From NCBI RefSeq assembly GCF_001598495.1, contig NZ_BCZB01000001.1:232448-296447 (forward strand): a stretch of DNA of 64,000 bases. The letters run 5' to 3'. This DNA comes from Neokomagataea thailandica NBRC 106555 (GTDB lineage: Bacteria > Pseudomonadota > Alphaproteobacteria > Acetobacterales > Acetobacteraceae). Made by a program: the position numbers and the translations under genes. This document shows positions 1-8,941 of the stretch, piece after piece (the first letter of the stretch is position 1; each line of letters begins with the position of its first letter). A model generated the notes under the pieces. The model saw only the letters and a program-made list of their open reading frames with translations. It ran no database searches and was not told the origin of the DNA.

Positions 1-334
1 CTGCCCCGATGACGATGGCCCAGAAGAACCAATAGAGCCAACCGGCGACAAATCCGGCGGCTGGTCCGCAACCGACGCGAACACAATCCACAAATGATCC
101 GATGCCGGGGCGTGCTAGTAGCATTTCCCCAAGCAGGCGCATCACAATAACGACGAGTAGGCCTGTCGCCGCATAAGCAAGGAGGACGGCGGGGCCTGCA
201 AGAGCGATGGACGCAGAGCTTCCCACGAATAATCCGGCACCAATGACGCCACCTAGAGCGATCATTGTAACGTGCCGATCTTGTAATGTCCCGGTTGGAG
301 CATTCTCGTGAGAGGTGTGGTGAATTATCGCCAT
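1..334 (-). CDS. APC-family amino-acid permease, N-terminal part (runs off left edge)
   Basis: Reading leftward from an ATG at 332-334, the frame stays open to the window edge (about 111 residues). After a short polar N-terminus with a basic LQDRHVTMIALGG segment come glycine-rich hydrophobic helices: GGVIGAGLFVGS, then a helix ending in MRLLGEM, then GFVAGWLYWFFW. This order (an early GVIGAGLF helix, the RLLGEM loop and the GWLYW helix) is typical of the amino-acid/polyamine/organocation permeases related to GabP, CycA and AnsP. It should import an amino acid across the inner membrane. The substrate cannot be told because the rest lies outside. It points away from gltX and is probably a separate transcription unit. 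No in-frame start lies further upstream. Confidence 0.8.
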   Translation of the reverse strand, partial: MAIIHHTSHENAPTGTLQDRHVTMIALGGVIGAGLFVGSSASIALAGPAVLLAYAATGLLVVIVMRLLGEMLLARPGIGSFVDCVRVGCGPAAGFVAGWLYWFFWAIVIGA

Positions 335-495
335 GAAGCCATTATGTGTTGTGGATGGGAATGTGCGGAGTGGCCGATATAAAAAGGCCAGCTTATTTTC
401 AAACATAGAATTGGCCCTGCGGGAAGAAGTGCTTTCTGGGGCGTTCAACGTGCTGGTGCGCGTTTTTGTGTGAGAGGGTTTTGCAAAATGGCCAT

Positions 496-531
496 AAAAA
501 AAGCGCTCCAGCAGGAAGCTGAAGCGCTTTT
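496..531 (-). terminator. Rho-independent terminator of gltX copy 1
   Basis: A 9-bp inverted repeat (arms 499-507 and 523-531, AAAAGCGCT/AGCGCTTTT) is followed, reading leftward, by a run of seven T. It sits about 30 nt beyond the gltX stop at 560. Confidence 0.8.
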
Positions 532-559
532 GAAAGAGGAAGGCTGGGGCCGGCCTGTG

Positions 560-1894
560 TTAGGCGCGGATAGCATCCTTAAGACGTGAGATGACGCGCT
601 CCCGCCCCATGAGAGCCAGAAGTGTTGGTAGGTCGGGGCCTTTTTCTTCTGCTGTCAAAGCAAGGCGCAGTGGCATGAAAAGTGTCTTTCCCTTGCGGTT
701 TGTGCGCTCTTTGAGAATGTTGGTCCATTCTTTCCATGTGTCTTCACTCCATGGAGAGTCTGGCAATGTGTCCAGGGCGGTTTGCAGGAAGTCACGGTCA
801 TCTGGCTGCGGTGGTGAGATGATGGTGCCTTGTGTGACGTCCCACCAATGTGGAATCTCTGCAGAGATATCGACGTTACCGCGTACGGCGTTCCAGAACT
901 CTTCTGTTGCTTCTGCCGGGAGATGCGCCTTGGCTTTCTCAAATGGCAGATTGTGCAGAGCTTTACGGTTCAGCGCGAGAAGCTGGCGCATGTCAAAGCG
1001 TGCGGCTGATTTGGAGACATGGGAGATGTCGTAGGAATCAATCGCTTCTTGCATGGTGATGACATCGGGATCATCGGATGTGCCGACGCGTGCGATGTAG
1101 GATACGATGCTCATTGGCTCAATGCCGTCGGCGCGTAGGGATTTGAGGCCGAGAGAATCAAAGCGCTTGGAGAGCTTGCCGCCATCGGTGTCGAGTAGCA
1201 GTGGAAGATGAGCGAAGGTGAACGGTGCAGGCTTGCCGGTGATGGCCTCGGCAATATCAATCTGCACACCGGTATTCGTGATGTGGTCTTCACCGCGCAT
1301 AATATGCGTGATGCCCATTTCGAGGTCATCAATGACGGATGCCAGCGTGTAGAGAATCGTGCCGTCTGCACGAATCAAAACGGGGTCAGAAATGGCGGTG
1401 AGCTTAACGGAGCACTCATCCATGACGAGGTCGTTCCACTTTTTGCTGCCATCGGTCAGCTTGAAACGCCAGTAAGGGACTTTACCGTTTGCTTCCGCAC
1501 GTGCGCGCTGGTCTGCGGTGAGCTTGAGCATTGCGCGGTCATAAAGGGGTGGCTTGCCTGCGCGGATACGCATTTCGCGCTTCGCGTTGAGTTCATGCTC
1601 GCTTTCAAAGCATGGGTATAGGCGGCCAGATGCCTTTAGTTTTTCGATGACGGCATCATAAATGTCCCGTCGTTCGGACTGGCGTACTTCCTCATCCCAG
1701 TTCAAGCCGAGCCATGCGAGGTCACGGTGGATGCCGTCCACATATTCCGGGCGGCTACGGGATGTGTCCGTATCGTCAAGGCGCAGAATAAAGCGGCCAC
1801 CATGGCGGCGCGCAAAGAGATAGTTAGCAACGGCCTGACGCGCGTTACCAACGTGAAGATAACCAGTTGGGGAGGGTGCAAAGCGCAGTTTCAT
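560..1894 (-). CDS. gltX: Glutamyl-tRNA synthetase, copy 1
   Basis: 444 residues, class I aminoacyl-tRNA synthetase that charges glutamate onto tRNA. The signature motifs are present: FAPSPTGYLHVGN (HIGH-type, H14-N17) near the start, LRLDDTD at about 38-43, MRGEDHITNT at about 199-208, and KLSKR (KMSKS-type) at 240-244. The zinc-finger area has a single cysteine (C95) instead of the Cys-x-Cys pair found in the second copy at 47.8-49.2 kb, so the two enzymes differ in this subdomain. Many alphaproteobacteria carry two GluRS genes and make Gln-tRNA by the GatCAB route. Which copy is discriminating cannot be decided here. Monocistronic, with its own terminator. Confidence 0.95.
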   Translation of the reverse strand: MKLRFAPSPTGYLHVGNARQAVANYLFARRHGGRFILRLDDTDTSRSRPEYVDGIHRDLAWLGLNWDEEVRQSERRDIYDAVIEKLKASGRLYPCFESEHELNAKREMRIRAGKPPLYDRAMLKLTADQRARAEANGKVPYWRFKLTDGSKKWNDLVMDECSVKLTAISDPVLIRADGTILYTLASVIDDLEMGITHIMRGEDHITNTGVQIDIAEAITGKPAPFTFAHLPLLLDTDGGKLSKRFDSLGLKSLRADGIEPMSIVSYIARVGTSDDPDVITMQEAIDSYDISHVSKSAARFDMRQLLALNRKALHNLPFEKAKAHLPAEATEEFWNAVRGNVDISAEIPHWWDVTQGTIISPPQPDDRDFLQTALDTLPDSPWSEDTWKEWTNILKERTNRKGKTLFMPLRLALTAEEKGPDLPTLLALMGRERVISRLKDAIRA

Positions 1895-2015
1895 GCCGTC
1901 TTAATGCCTTATCGTTTTCGTGCTGGCCAGAGTGTTGTGCTGTGTTGGGCGTTATAGTGTGTTTTACGTCATTTCAACATTGCTCATAGCGCTGCTTCCT
2001 GTCATGCACGGCATC

Positions 2016-3140
2016 ATGACAACATCCACTGATTTTGAGATTTTTCTGGCCGCGCCTCCCGGGTTGGAAATGGTTTTGGCTGATGAGATTCGGCTGAAAG
2101 GTTTTAAGCGTCCGCGTATTGTTCCCGGTGGTGTGACAATTCGTGGTGGATGGCCGGAAGTCTGGCGTGCGAATTTGTGGATTCGTGGTGCGAGTCGCGT
2201 TTTGGCGCGTATTGCGTCGTTTCATGTGCGCCATTTGGCACAATTGGATGATCTGGCGCGTGCGGTGGAATGGTCGGCCTTATTGCGGCCTGATGTACCC
2301 GTACAGGTTGAGGCGCATTGTGCCGGGTCACGCCTCTATCATAGCGGGGCTGTGGCAGAGCGGATTGGTAAAGCGATACATGCCACACTCGGTGCGCCTC
2401 TGGCTGAGGGCGATGTCGAACCATCTGTAACGGTGATGGCCCGTATTGAGCGCGATGTCTGCGTTTTGAGTTTGGATACATCAGGCGCGTTGTTGCATCG
2501 CCGTGGGTTTAAGCAGGCTGTGAACCGCGCACCCATTCGTGAGACCATGGCGGCACTCTTTTTGATGCGCTGTGGTTATACGGGACAGGAGCCTGTTGTG
2601 GACCCGATGTGTGGTTCGGGCACCTTTATTTTGGAAGCGGCTGAAATCGCTGCGCGGTTGAACCCGGGGCGTGGTCGTTCATTCGCGTTCCAGCATTTGG
2701 CGACGTATGACGCAGAGCGCTGGGAGGCGATGCGTGCCGTGCGGAGCACACGTGCCGTTGAAGCGACGTGTTATGGTTATGACCGTGATGCGGGGGCTGT
2801 GCGTATGGCGGGTGATAATGCTGAGCGTGCAGGGGTGAGTGCTGGCGTGCATTTCGCGCAGCAGCCGATTAGTGCTCTGAAGCCTCCGACCGAAACGCCA
2901 GGGTTGGTGATTGTAAACCCACCGTATGGGGCGCGTATTGGTGAAGCAGATGCGCTGGTGCCGTTATACCGGAGTTTCGGTCAGGTGATGAAGGAGCGCT
3001 TTAGTGGCTGGCGTGTGGGGATGGTGAGTGCCGTTCCACGCTTAGCGCAGGCTACGGGGCTGCCTTTCGTGGCACCTGAGGCACCTATCCCGCATGGTGG
3101 CTTGCGGGTGAGTTTGTACCGGACTGACCCGTTGGCATGA
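2016..3140 (+). CDS. THUMP-domain class I SAM-dependent RNA methyltransferase (RlmL N-terminal-type)
   Basis: From the ATG at 2016 (MTTSTDFEIFLAAPPG) the protein has 374 residues. The open frame extends upstream to 1920, but family members begin just before the FEIFLAAPPGLE segment, so the internal start is preferred. A THUMP RNA-binding domain occupies roughly residues 45-155. The Rossmann methyltransferase domain follows, with SAM motif I DPMCGSGT (196-203) and catalytic motif IV NPPY (301-304), as in N2-guanine rRNA methyltransferases such as E. coli RlmL (23S G2445). The RlmK half of the E. coli fusion is absent. Likely role: m2G modification of 23S rRNA. The exact target is not proven. 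It diverges from gltX. Confidence 0.88.
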   Translation: MTTSTDFEIFLAAPPGLEMVLADEIRLKGFKRPRIVPGGVTIRGGWPEVWRANLWIRGASRVLARIASFHVRHLAQLDDLARAVEWSALLRPDVPVQVEAHCAGSRLYHSGAVAERIGKAIHATLGAPLAEGDVEPSVTVMARIERDVCVLSLDTSGALLHRRGFKQAVNRAPIRETMAALFLMRCGYTGQEPVVDPMCGSGTFILEAAEIAARLNPGRGRSFAFQHLATYDAERWEAMRAVRSTRAVEATCYGYDRDAGAVRMAGDNAERAGVSAGVHFAQQPISALKPPTETPGLVIVNPPYGARIGEADALVPLYRSFGQVMKERFSGWRVGMVSAVPRLAQATGLPFVAPEAPIPHGGLRVSLYRTDPLA

Positions 3141-3280
3141 GGGTATTCTTCGGCGCAGCGAGCTTCTACGTTTTTTGAACCTGTCTTAGGTTTATGCGCC
3201 GCGTGGTATAGAGCTCAAATATACCAACAGCGATGATCTTCACCCGGCCAGGCGCATAGCATCGAGCCGGGTGAGGCCGA

Positions 3281-3940
3281 TTAGGACGCGGCTTCTTCGT
3301 TCTTTTCTTCTGCTGATTCAGCAGCTTCATTAAACGAAGGGCGCGGAGCTGCTGCTTCCGTGATCATTTCAAGCTGGCCGGTAATCTGGCCACCTTCTTC
3401 AACCTGCAGGCGACGGCACTTTGCTTTGCCAATCAGGCGGCCACTGGCGCGAATGGTCAGGCTACCATTGACGGTCAATGTGCCGTCCACGGTACCTGCG
3501 ACTTCGGCGTCTTCAACTTCGACAGCGCCACGGAATACGCCGCCCTGAGCGACTTCCAGTTCCGTTGCGGTGATCAGGCTGGACTCGACCGTACCTTCAA
3601 CGACCAGACGCTCTGCATCCTGTACGGAGCCTTGAACGCTGATGCCACGGCCCACGACGAGCGTGCGGCGCTCTGGGCCGTTATGGCGTGCGGCACCAGG
3701 AGGGGTCACACCGGGACGTGCTGCTGCGCCGGGAGAAGGAGGAGTAGGGAAGGGAGTGCGACCCATGGCGGCGTCCTTTGGTTGTGAGGATTCGTTATGT
3801 GGCTGTGCGGTATCGTCCGGCGCAGAAGGTGCGTCGGTCGTTTGTTGGGCATCAGGCCGATTAGAAAAGATAGGTGGGCCCGAGAGCTTATTGTTCTCGG
3901 CAGACTTGGTGTCTTCTTCCGGTTTGCGTCTTCTGAACAA
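3281..3940 (-). CDS. Bactofilin (polymer-forming cytoskeletal protein)
   Basis: 219 residues. The N-terminal 90 or so residues are low-complexity, rich in Pro, Ala and charged residues. The core (about 92-190) shows short repeating hydrophobic/glycine turns (LVVGRGISVQGSV, LVVEGTVES, LEVAQGGVFRGAV, AEVAGTVDGTLTV) of the right-handed beta-helix bactofilin (DUF583) fold, followed by an acidic tail. Bactofilins polymerise without nucleotide and act as scaffolds for cell shape, wall enzymes or flagellar position. The gene is divergent from the adenosine kinase with about 290 bp between. A 9-bp hairpin at 3240-3274 lies just beyond its stop but has no T run. Confidence 0.9.
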   Translation of the reverse strand: MFRRRKPEEDTKSAENNKLSGPPIFSNRPDAQQTTDAPSAPDDTAQPHNESSQPKDAAMGRTPFPTPPSPGAAARPGVTPPGAARHNGPERRTLVVGRGISVQGSVQDAERLVVEGTVESSLITATELEVAQGGVFRGAVEVEDAEVAGTVDGTLTVNGSLTIRASGRLIGKAKCRRLQVEEGGQITGQLEMITEAAAPRPSFNEAAESAEEKNEEAAS

Positions 3941-4229
3941 AGGAACCCCGCTACGGATCTGAAGGAAGGATACTTAGTCTCGGACGTGTACCCCAACGAA
4001 CGCTGAGAGCGAGGGCGGGACAAGACCTAAAACTACGCTTACACGTTCTCGCCCTTGGCGGACAACCCGTGGAAATGTCGTAATGAGTTATTCTTTTGGA
4101 GAGGTCGTTAAAGGGGAAGAAGGAGGGGTGTGTTGGCGTGGGATTAGAGAAGCGATAAAAACATGTTGATTTGATGGCGCAGCTAGCGTCTTTGAGCGTT
4201 AATTCTCACTCTTAATTGTGGAAACGTGC

Positions 4230-5201
4230 ATGTCTGCTTCTTATGATATTCTGTGCATCGGCAATGCTATTGTCGATATTCTTGCTTCTGTTTCTCATGA
4301 GACGGTGACAGCGCTTGGGGCTGTTCCGGGTAGCATGACGTTGATTGATGCGGCGACCGCTCATGATATTGAAGCACGTATTCAGGTTGAGCAGGTTTCT
4401 GGCGGTGGATCTGGTGCCAATACAGCCGCCGTTGCAGCCCGTATGGGGGCGAAGGTTGCTTACTTGGGGAAAGTAGCCGCGGATAAAGCCGGCGAAGATT
4501 TTGCGCGTGATATGAGTGCGCAGGGTTTGTATTTCCCGTCTGCGCCGCTTGTGGACTCTACCCCGACGGCACGTTGCATTGTGCTGGTAACGCCGGATGG
4601 TCAACGCACCATGTTTACCTATTTGGGGGCCTGCACGGAGTTCACGACGGAGGATGTCGCGGCGCAGACGGTTGAGAATTCAGCAATTACTTATTTGGAA
4701 GGCTATTTGTTCGATAAGCCGCAAGCGCAGGCAGCTTTGATCCGTGCGGCGGAATTGGCGCAAAAAGCAGGAAAGCGTGTTGCGCTGACTTTGTCCGATA
4801 CGTTCTGTGTTGAGCGTCACCGTGACGCATTCCGTACGCTGATTTCGAAGCATGTGGATGTATTATTTGCCAATGAAGCGGAGTTGCAAGCTCTGTACCA
4901 AGTCACGGATACGGACGCAGCTTTGGTCGCCGTTGGGCATGATGTGTCTTTAGCGGCAGTGACCCGTGGTGCTGAGGGCTCTGTTGTTGTGGCGAATGGT
5001 GAGCGTCATGATGTGGTGACTCAGCCGGTGAATGTTGTGGACACAACAGGTGCGGGTGATGCGTTTGCGGCTGGTTTCCTAGCGGGCTTGGCTAAGGGTC
5101 ATGACCTGACGGTATGTGCGCAATTGGGCAATAAAGCAGCAGGCGCTATCATTACGCGTCTTGGTGCGCGCCCGGCAGAAGATTTTACGCTGAAGGCGTA
5201 A
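4230..5201 (+). CDS. Adenosine kinase (PfkB sugar kinase family)
   Basis: 323 residues from the ATG at 4230 (MSASYDILCIGNAIVDIL). An in-frame start at 4218 adds only four residues and lacks better support. PfkB signature 1 is visible as the GGGSGANTA region, and signature 2 as DTTGAGDA (D271-D277 region) with the catalytic base aspartate GD. The opening ILCIGNAIVDI and the YLEGYLFDKPQA segment fit bacterial adenosine kinase-like members that phosphorylate adenosine to AMP in purine salvage. A ribokinase-like specificity remains possible. A 13-bp perfect hairpin follows directly. Confidence 0.85.
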   Translation: MSASYDILCIGNAIVDILASVSHETVTALGAVPGSMTLIDAATAHDIEARIQVEQVSGGGSGANTAAVAARMGAKVAYLGKVAADKAGEDFARDMSAQGLYFPSAPLVDSTPTARCIVLVTPDGQRTMFTYLGACTEFTTEDVAAQTVENSAITYLEGYLFDKPQAQAALIRAAELAQKAGKRVALTLSDTFCVERHRDAFRTLISKHVDVLFANEAELQALYQVTDTDAALVAVGHDVSLAAVTRGAEGSVVVANGERHDVVTQPVNVVDTTGAGDAFAAGFLAGLAKGHDLTVCAQLGNKAAGAIITRLGARPAEDFTLKA

Positions 5202-5207
5202 GGTTGG

Positions 5208-5242
5208 TGTGCCTCAGGCTGAATTGTGCAGCCTGAGGCACA
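5208..5242 (+). terminator. Hairpin after the adenosine kinase gene
   Basis: Perfect 13-bp inverted repeat (TGTGCCTCAGGCT at 5208-5220, complement at 5230-5242) with a 9-nt loop, 6 nt after the stop codon. There is no T run, so it is a weak intrinsic terminator or a 3'-end stabilising structure. Confidence 0.5.
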
Positions 5243-5374
5243 TATGTGAGATCACGGCGCCAGATAAGATACGCGTTTATTGAGATAAACGTTTCGTGGG
5301 GTGGCTTTCAGTTCAACGGAACAACAGGCTTCGAACGATCGTGCTCCAGACTGAAAGTGTTTTTAGATAAAGCC

Positions 5375-6199
5375 TTAGATGTCCCGCCAGCCGATTTGCT
5401 GGATTCCAGCATCGTTGAAAGCATTTTTGACATCGGCTGAGAGGAGTGCCGCTAGCTCTCCGGCTTGGTCATACCCTGGCATGAAGTAGGCCATTTGTTC
5501 ATTTTGGGCGGTGGCCGGATGAAAATAAACTTCGCTGACACCTTTAGGTAGGGATGGAATGAGTTTGGCAACGCGCTCAGGGGTCATTTTACCGGACCAG
5601 CGTAGGCCAAAGCATGAATCATTGGTTTTGAGGCCCGCATGGCGGATTTGAGAGCGGAGCAGTTGCGTCCAGTAACGTAAGGCGCGATCAGCCGTTTTTT
5701 CAGCTTCTCCGAAAGGGGCGGCGGGTTCCATCGGCGTACGAATGGCGGGAACGCCATGCTCGACACCAGATTCGATTAAAAAGCGCCCGACAGTAGGGTG
5801 GAGATGCATGTGCTTATGCGCATTGGCATGGTCAAGCTGTAGGCCCGTTTTAGCAAAAAGGCGGTATTGCGCTTCGATTTCGCGCCGTAGGGCACGGCGT
5901 TGGGCTGGACTGAAAAAGTAACCAATGCCAAGGGCAAGTTGGTCACGCCCGAACCAGCCGGTAGTGTCTGTGATATCCGGGTCACGGAGAACCGATAACC
6001 CTTCAATCGTGACAGCATGAAGCCCAACGCGAAGATTGGGCATGGTCTTGGCCCGCCGCACGGCGTCTGCCGCGGCATCCCCTGCCACCATCAGGCTGGC
6101 GGTGGAGAGGATACCTTCTTTATGTGCCTGCTCAATGGCTTCGTTGACTTCGATGCTGAGGCCGAAATCATCGGCAGAAACAATGGCGCGGCGGGTCAT
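5375..6199 (-). CDS. hpnK: Hopanoid biosynthesis protein HpnK (ChbG/YdjC-type deacetylase)
   Basis: 274 residues, YdjC/ChbG carbohydrate-deacetylase fold. The N-terminus has the metal-binding SADDFGLS motif (D10, D11). GLHAVTIEG and the histidine-rich HANAHKHMHLHP segment supply further metal-site and catalytic histidines. In studied hopanoid producers HpnK removes the acetyl group from N-acetylglucosaminyl-bacteriohopanetetrol to give the glucosaminyl form. It is the last gene of the leftward hpnM-hpnI-hpnJ-hpnK set, starting 12 nt after hpnJ ends, which supports co-transcription and this substrate. Confidence 0.92.
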   Translation of the reverse strand: MTRRAIVSADDFGLSIEVNEAIEQAHKEGILSTASLMVAGDAAADAVRRAKTMPNLRVGLHAVTIEGLSVLRDPDITDTTGWFGRDQLALGIGYFFSPAQRRALRREIEAQYRLFAKTGLQLDHANAHKHMHLHPTVGRFLIESGVEHGVPAIRTPMEPAAPFGEAEKTADRALRYWTQLLRSQIRHAGLKTNDSCFGLRWSGKMTPERVAKLIPSLPKGVSEVYFHPATAQNEQMAYFMPGYDQAGELAALLSADVKNAFNDAGIQQIGWRDI

Positions 6200-6211
6200 A
6201 GGTTTTGGTCT

Positions 6212-7636
6212 TTATGCGGCGTTACGGTCTTTAAGGAACTGGAAGAACTCCACACCTTCGCGCAAGCGGCGCTTCATCATCTGTGGTGAACGGAGCATTT
6301 CATTGAGGATGGACGCGATCTTGGAGCCACGGAAGTAGAACTTGCGGTAGAATTCTTCAACGCTTTCGAAGATTTCTGTGTGAGACAGATGATCATAGTG
6401 CAACGGTGCAATTTGCACGCCGTTATCATCAATCAGCTCAGCTTCTTCAACGTTCAGCCAGCCATTCTCTGTTGCTTGCTTGTGCAAGAACGTGCCGGGA
6501 TAGGGGGCTGCGAGAGAAACTTGCAGGGTATGCGGATTGATTTCTTTGGCGAATTCAATCGTCTCCTGAATGGTTTCTTTTGTTTCACCCGGCAAGCCGA
6601 CGATGAAGGTGCCGTGAATTTTGATGCCCAGCTTATGGCAGTTCTTGGTGAACTCCTTAGCGGTTTCAACGCGCATACCCTTCTTGATGTTGTGAAGGAT
6701 TTGCTGGTTGCCGCTTTCATATCCGACGAGCAGTAGGCGTAGTCCGTTCTCTTTCAGGATTTTCAGCGTGTCGTAAGGCACGTTTGCTTTGGCGTTGCAG
6801 GACCATGTGACGCCGAGCTTACCCATTTCGCGGGCAATGGCTTCTGCGCGTGGCAGGTCATCGGTGAAGGTATCATCATCAAACATGAACTCCTTCACGT
6901 CTGGGAAGTATTGCTTTGCCAAGCGAACTTCTGCGGCCACGTGTTCGGGGCTACGTGTACGGTAGCGGTGACCACCGACGGTTTGTGGCCATAGGCAGAA
7001 CGTGCAGCGAGACTTACAGCCGCGCCCGGTATAGATCGAAATATACGGGTGCTTCAGATAGCCGATGAAGTAGTCTTTGTAGTTCAGATCCCGCTTATAG
7101 ACTTCCGTAACGAACGGAAGGCTGTCCATGTCTTCAATCATGGCGCGGTCTTTATTGGCGATGATCTCACCTTCAGGCGTACGCCATGTGATGCCATCTA
7201 CTTCCGCGAGTGGCTTACCTTCAGCGATTTCTTTGATCGTGAAGTCGAACTCGTTGCGGGCGACGAAGTCGATCGGGCCGCCTTGTTCCATGCTCTCTTG
7301 TGGTTGCACAGCAACCTTTGCGCCCACCATGCCGATCATCAGCTTAGGGTTAGTGTCTTTCAGCATCTGCGCCACGCGCACGTCAGACGCGAAGGATGGC
7401 GTGGATGTATGGATGATCACCAGGTCGCGGTTTTTGACGTCTTCAAGAATGGGCTCCATGCCCATTTTTGCGGGGGGGGCGTCGATCAGGCGTGAGCCGG
7501 GGACTAGTGCTGCAGGTTGGGCCAACCACGTTGGGAACCAGAAGGACTTAATCTCGCGCTTCGCCTGATAGCGTGAGCCAGCGCCGCCATCAAAACCGTC
7601 AAAGGAAGGGGGCTGGAGAAAGAGTGTTCTCATCAT
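6212..7636 (-). CDS. hpnJ: Hopanoid biosynthesis radical SAM protein HpnJ
   Basis: 474 residues from the ATG at 7636 (MMRTLFLQPPSFDGFDGG); a TTG five codons upstream is less likely. The N-terminal 150 residues resemble a B12-binding-type Rossmann domain, followed by a radical SAM barrel with GRGCKSRCTFC giving the 4Fe-4S cysteines C207, C211 and C214. HpnJ acts after HpnI and HpnK and converts the glucosamine head of bacteriohopanetetrol glucosamine to the cyclitol ether. Having hpnI and hpnK on either side fits that three-step route. The locus therefore predicts cyclitol-ether hopanoids in this organism. Confidence 0.93.
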   Translation of the reverse strand: MMRTLFLQPPSFDGFDGGAGSRYQAKREIKSFWFPTWLAQPAALVPGSRLIDAPPAKMGMEPILEDVKNRDLVIIHTSTPSFASDVRVAQMLKDTNPKLMIGMVGAKVAVQPQESMEQGGPIDFVARNEFDFTIKEIAEGKPLAEVDGITWRTPEGEIIANKDRAMIEDMDSLPFVTEVYKRDLNYKDYFIGYLKHPYISIYTGRGCKSRCTFCLWPQTVGGHRYRTRSPEHVAAEVRLAKQYFPDVKEFMFDDDTFTDDLPRAEAIAREMGKLGVTWSCNAKANVPYDTLKILKENGLRLLLVGYESGNQQILHNIKKGMRVETAKEFTKNCHKLGIKIHGTFIVGLPGETKETIQETIEFAKEINPHTLQVSLAAPYPGTFLHKQATENGWLNVEEAELIDDNGVQIAPLHYDHLSHTEIFESVEEFYRKFYFRGSKIASILNEMLRSPQMMKRRLREGVEFFQFLKDRNAA

Positions 7637-7718
7637 CGGCGAAGTCTCCAAAGGTAAAGGCGCTAACGGCTAGTACGTGGGGAGGAGTATGAATCCTCTG
7701 TGTATACTTGAAATGCCG

Positions 7719-8879
7719 TTAGTTGTCTGTCCGTTTTCGTTTTGCGATATGGACCGTTCTTCCGCGCCATGCAACGCGTGAGCCGCGTGCACTTGCCAGC
7801 ATGACGCCTGCGGAGAGCCAGTCCCGCAGGGGGAGAAGCGGTATAGACGTGGGAAGGGGGGTCTGAGTTGCGCGGTCTACGGTACGACTACCGATAGCGC
7901 GAATGCACCAACTCAGGAGAAATAAGAGCCATGTCCAGCGTGATTTAGGGTGGAACATGACGGCGGCTAGAGCCCAAAAGAGCGGTAGCTGGATGGATGA
8001 GAGGCCGTAACCAACGGGCTCTTCGTTCTTAACGGTGCGGCCCCAGCGTAACTCGTGCAGCAACAAATCACGCAAGGATGTTTCCGCTACGGTTGTGTGG
8101 GTCAGGGTCGGCGCAATGGTGATATCGTAGCCTTGTTTACGGATCAGCCGCCCGAGCTGAGCATCATCGGCAACGTGGTCAACCAAGGATTCGAGGCCGC
8201 CAATGGCGCTGAGCGTTTCACGGCGAAGTGCCATGGTTGCGCCAAGGCAGTCTTGGCGGCCAAGCAGGCGTGACATCATCACACCGGGTAAGAAATTGTG
8301 ATTAATTTGGCAGGAGCCGATCTGTTGAACCACGGTTCCGTTGCCGGGACGACCTGCGTAAAGAGTCGTGACCAAACCTGTCTGGGGGTTATCAAAAGAG
8401 GTCACGACGTGTTTGAGGTAGGTCGTGTCACAGTGAATATCGGAATCTGAGATCACAATAATGTTATGACGGGCGTGCCCGTACATATTTATCAGATTAC
8501 CGACTTTACGGTTCGGTCCATGTTCTGTGGCGTCAATGATGATGTCTACGGAGACATGCGGGTATTGCGCACACAACGATTCGACGACAGGCCGTGCTGT
8601 GTCATTTTCAGAATGTAGACCGAAGACGATTTGAAAATGCGGGTAATCCTGCGTGAAGAGCGTTTCGAGCGCGCTGCGCAGCAGGGGTTCGTCTCCGTGC
8701 AAGGGTTTGAGGAGGGTGACCTCCGGCCAAGCACGTTGGTCACAGGAAACCTTCACCTGGCTATCTTTTTCGTGTTTGCGAAAACGATGCAGAAGTGTGG
8801 CGCCTATGAGTGCTTGAGCATTCCCAGCGAAGGAGATGGCCGAGCAAAAGACTGCTGCGAAGAAGGACGGTGCTAACAC
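7719..8879 (-). CDS. hpnI: Hopanoid biosynthesis glycosyltransferase HpnI
   Basis: 386 residues, GT2/GT21-like membrane glycosyltransferase related to ceramide glucosyltransferases. An N-terminal hydrophobic segment (about 5-30) anchors it. The catalytic domain shows the nucleotide-sugar metal motif DSD (D145-D147), the DDAQLGRLI acceptor-base region at about 238-246, and a QxxRW-type HELRWGRT near 275-281, followed by hydrophobic segments. HpnI transfers N-acetylglucosamine to bacteriohopanetetrol. The start is GTG with no clear ribosome-binding site, chosen because it places the first membrane helix correctly. About 80 bp separate it from hpnJ. Confidence 0.92.
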   Translation of the reverse strand: MLAPSFFAAVFCSAISFAGNAQALIGATLLHRFRKHEKDSQVKVSCDQRAWPEVTLLKPLHGDEPLLRSALETLFTQDYPHFQIVFGLHSENDTARPVVESLCAQYPHVSVDIIIDATEHGPNRKVGNLINMYGHARHNIIVISDSDIHCDTTYLKHVVTSFDNPQTGLVTTLYAGRPGNGTVVQQIGSCQINHNFLPGVMMSRLLGRQDCLGATMALRRETLSAIGGLESLVDHVADDAQLGRLIRKQGYDITIAPTLTHTTVAETSLRDLLLHELRWGRTVKNEEPVGYGLSSIQLPLFWALAAVMFHPKSRWTWLLFLLSWCIRAIGSRTVDRATQTPLPTSIPLLPLRDWLSAGVMLASARGSRVAWRGRTVHIAKRKRTDN

Positions 8880-8941
8880 GGTATCGGTGTCAGGCAGCGT
8901 ACGCGGAACAGGGGAAAGAAAACACGTTAGGAAAAATCCGT

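Noticed and set aside
3240..3274. 9-bp hairpin as terminator between the methyltransferase and bactofilin genes
   Set aside because: Neither strand has a T run after the stem, so I do not call it a terminator; it may only be a structured 3' end.
4083..4169. 28-codon open frame between the bactofilin and adenosine kinase genes
   Set aside because: Too short and without a motif; TTCTTTTGGAGAGG there is not placed as a start signal for it.
5243..5374. Open frame and hairpins after the adenosine kinase gene
   Set aside because: The open frame runs into hpnK on the opposite strand. The CTTTCAGT/ACTGAAAG arms are about 40 nt apart and lack a T run.
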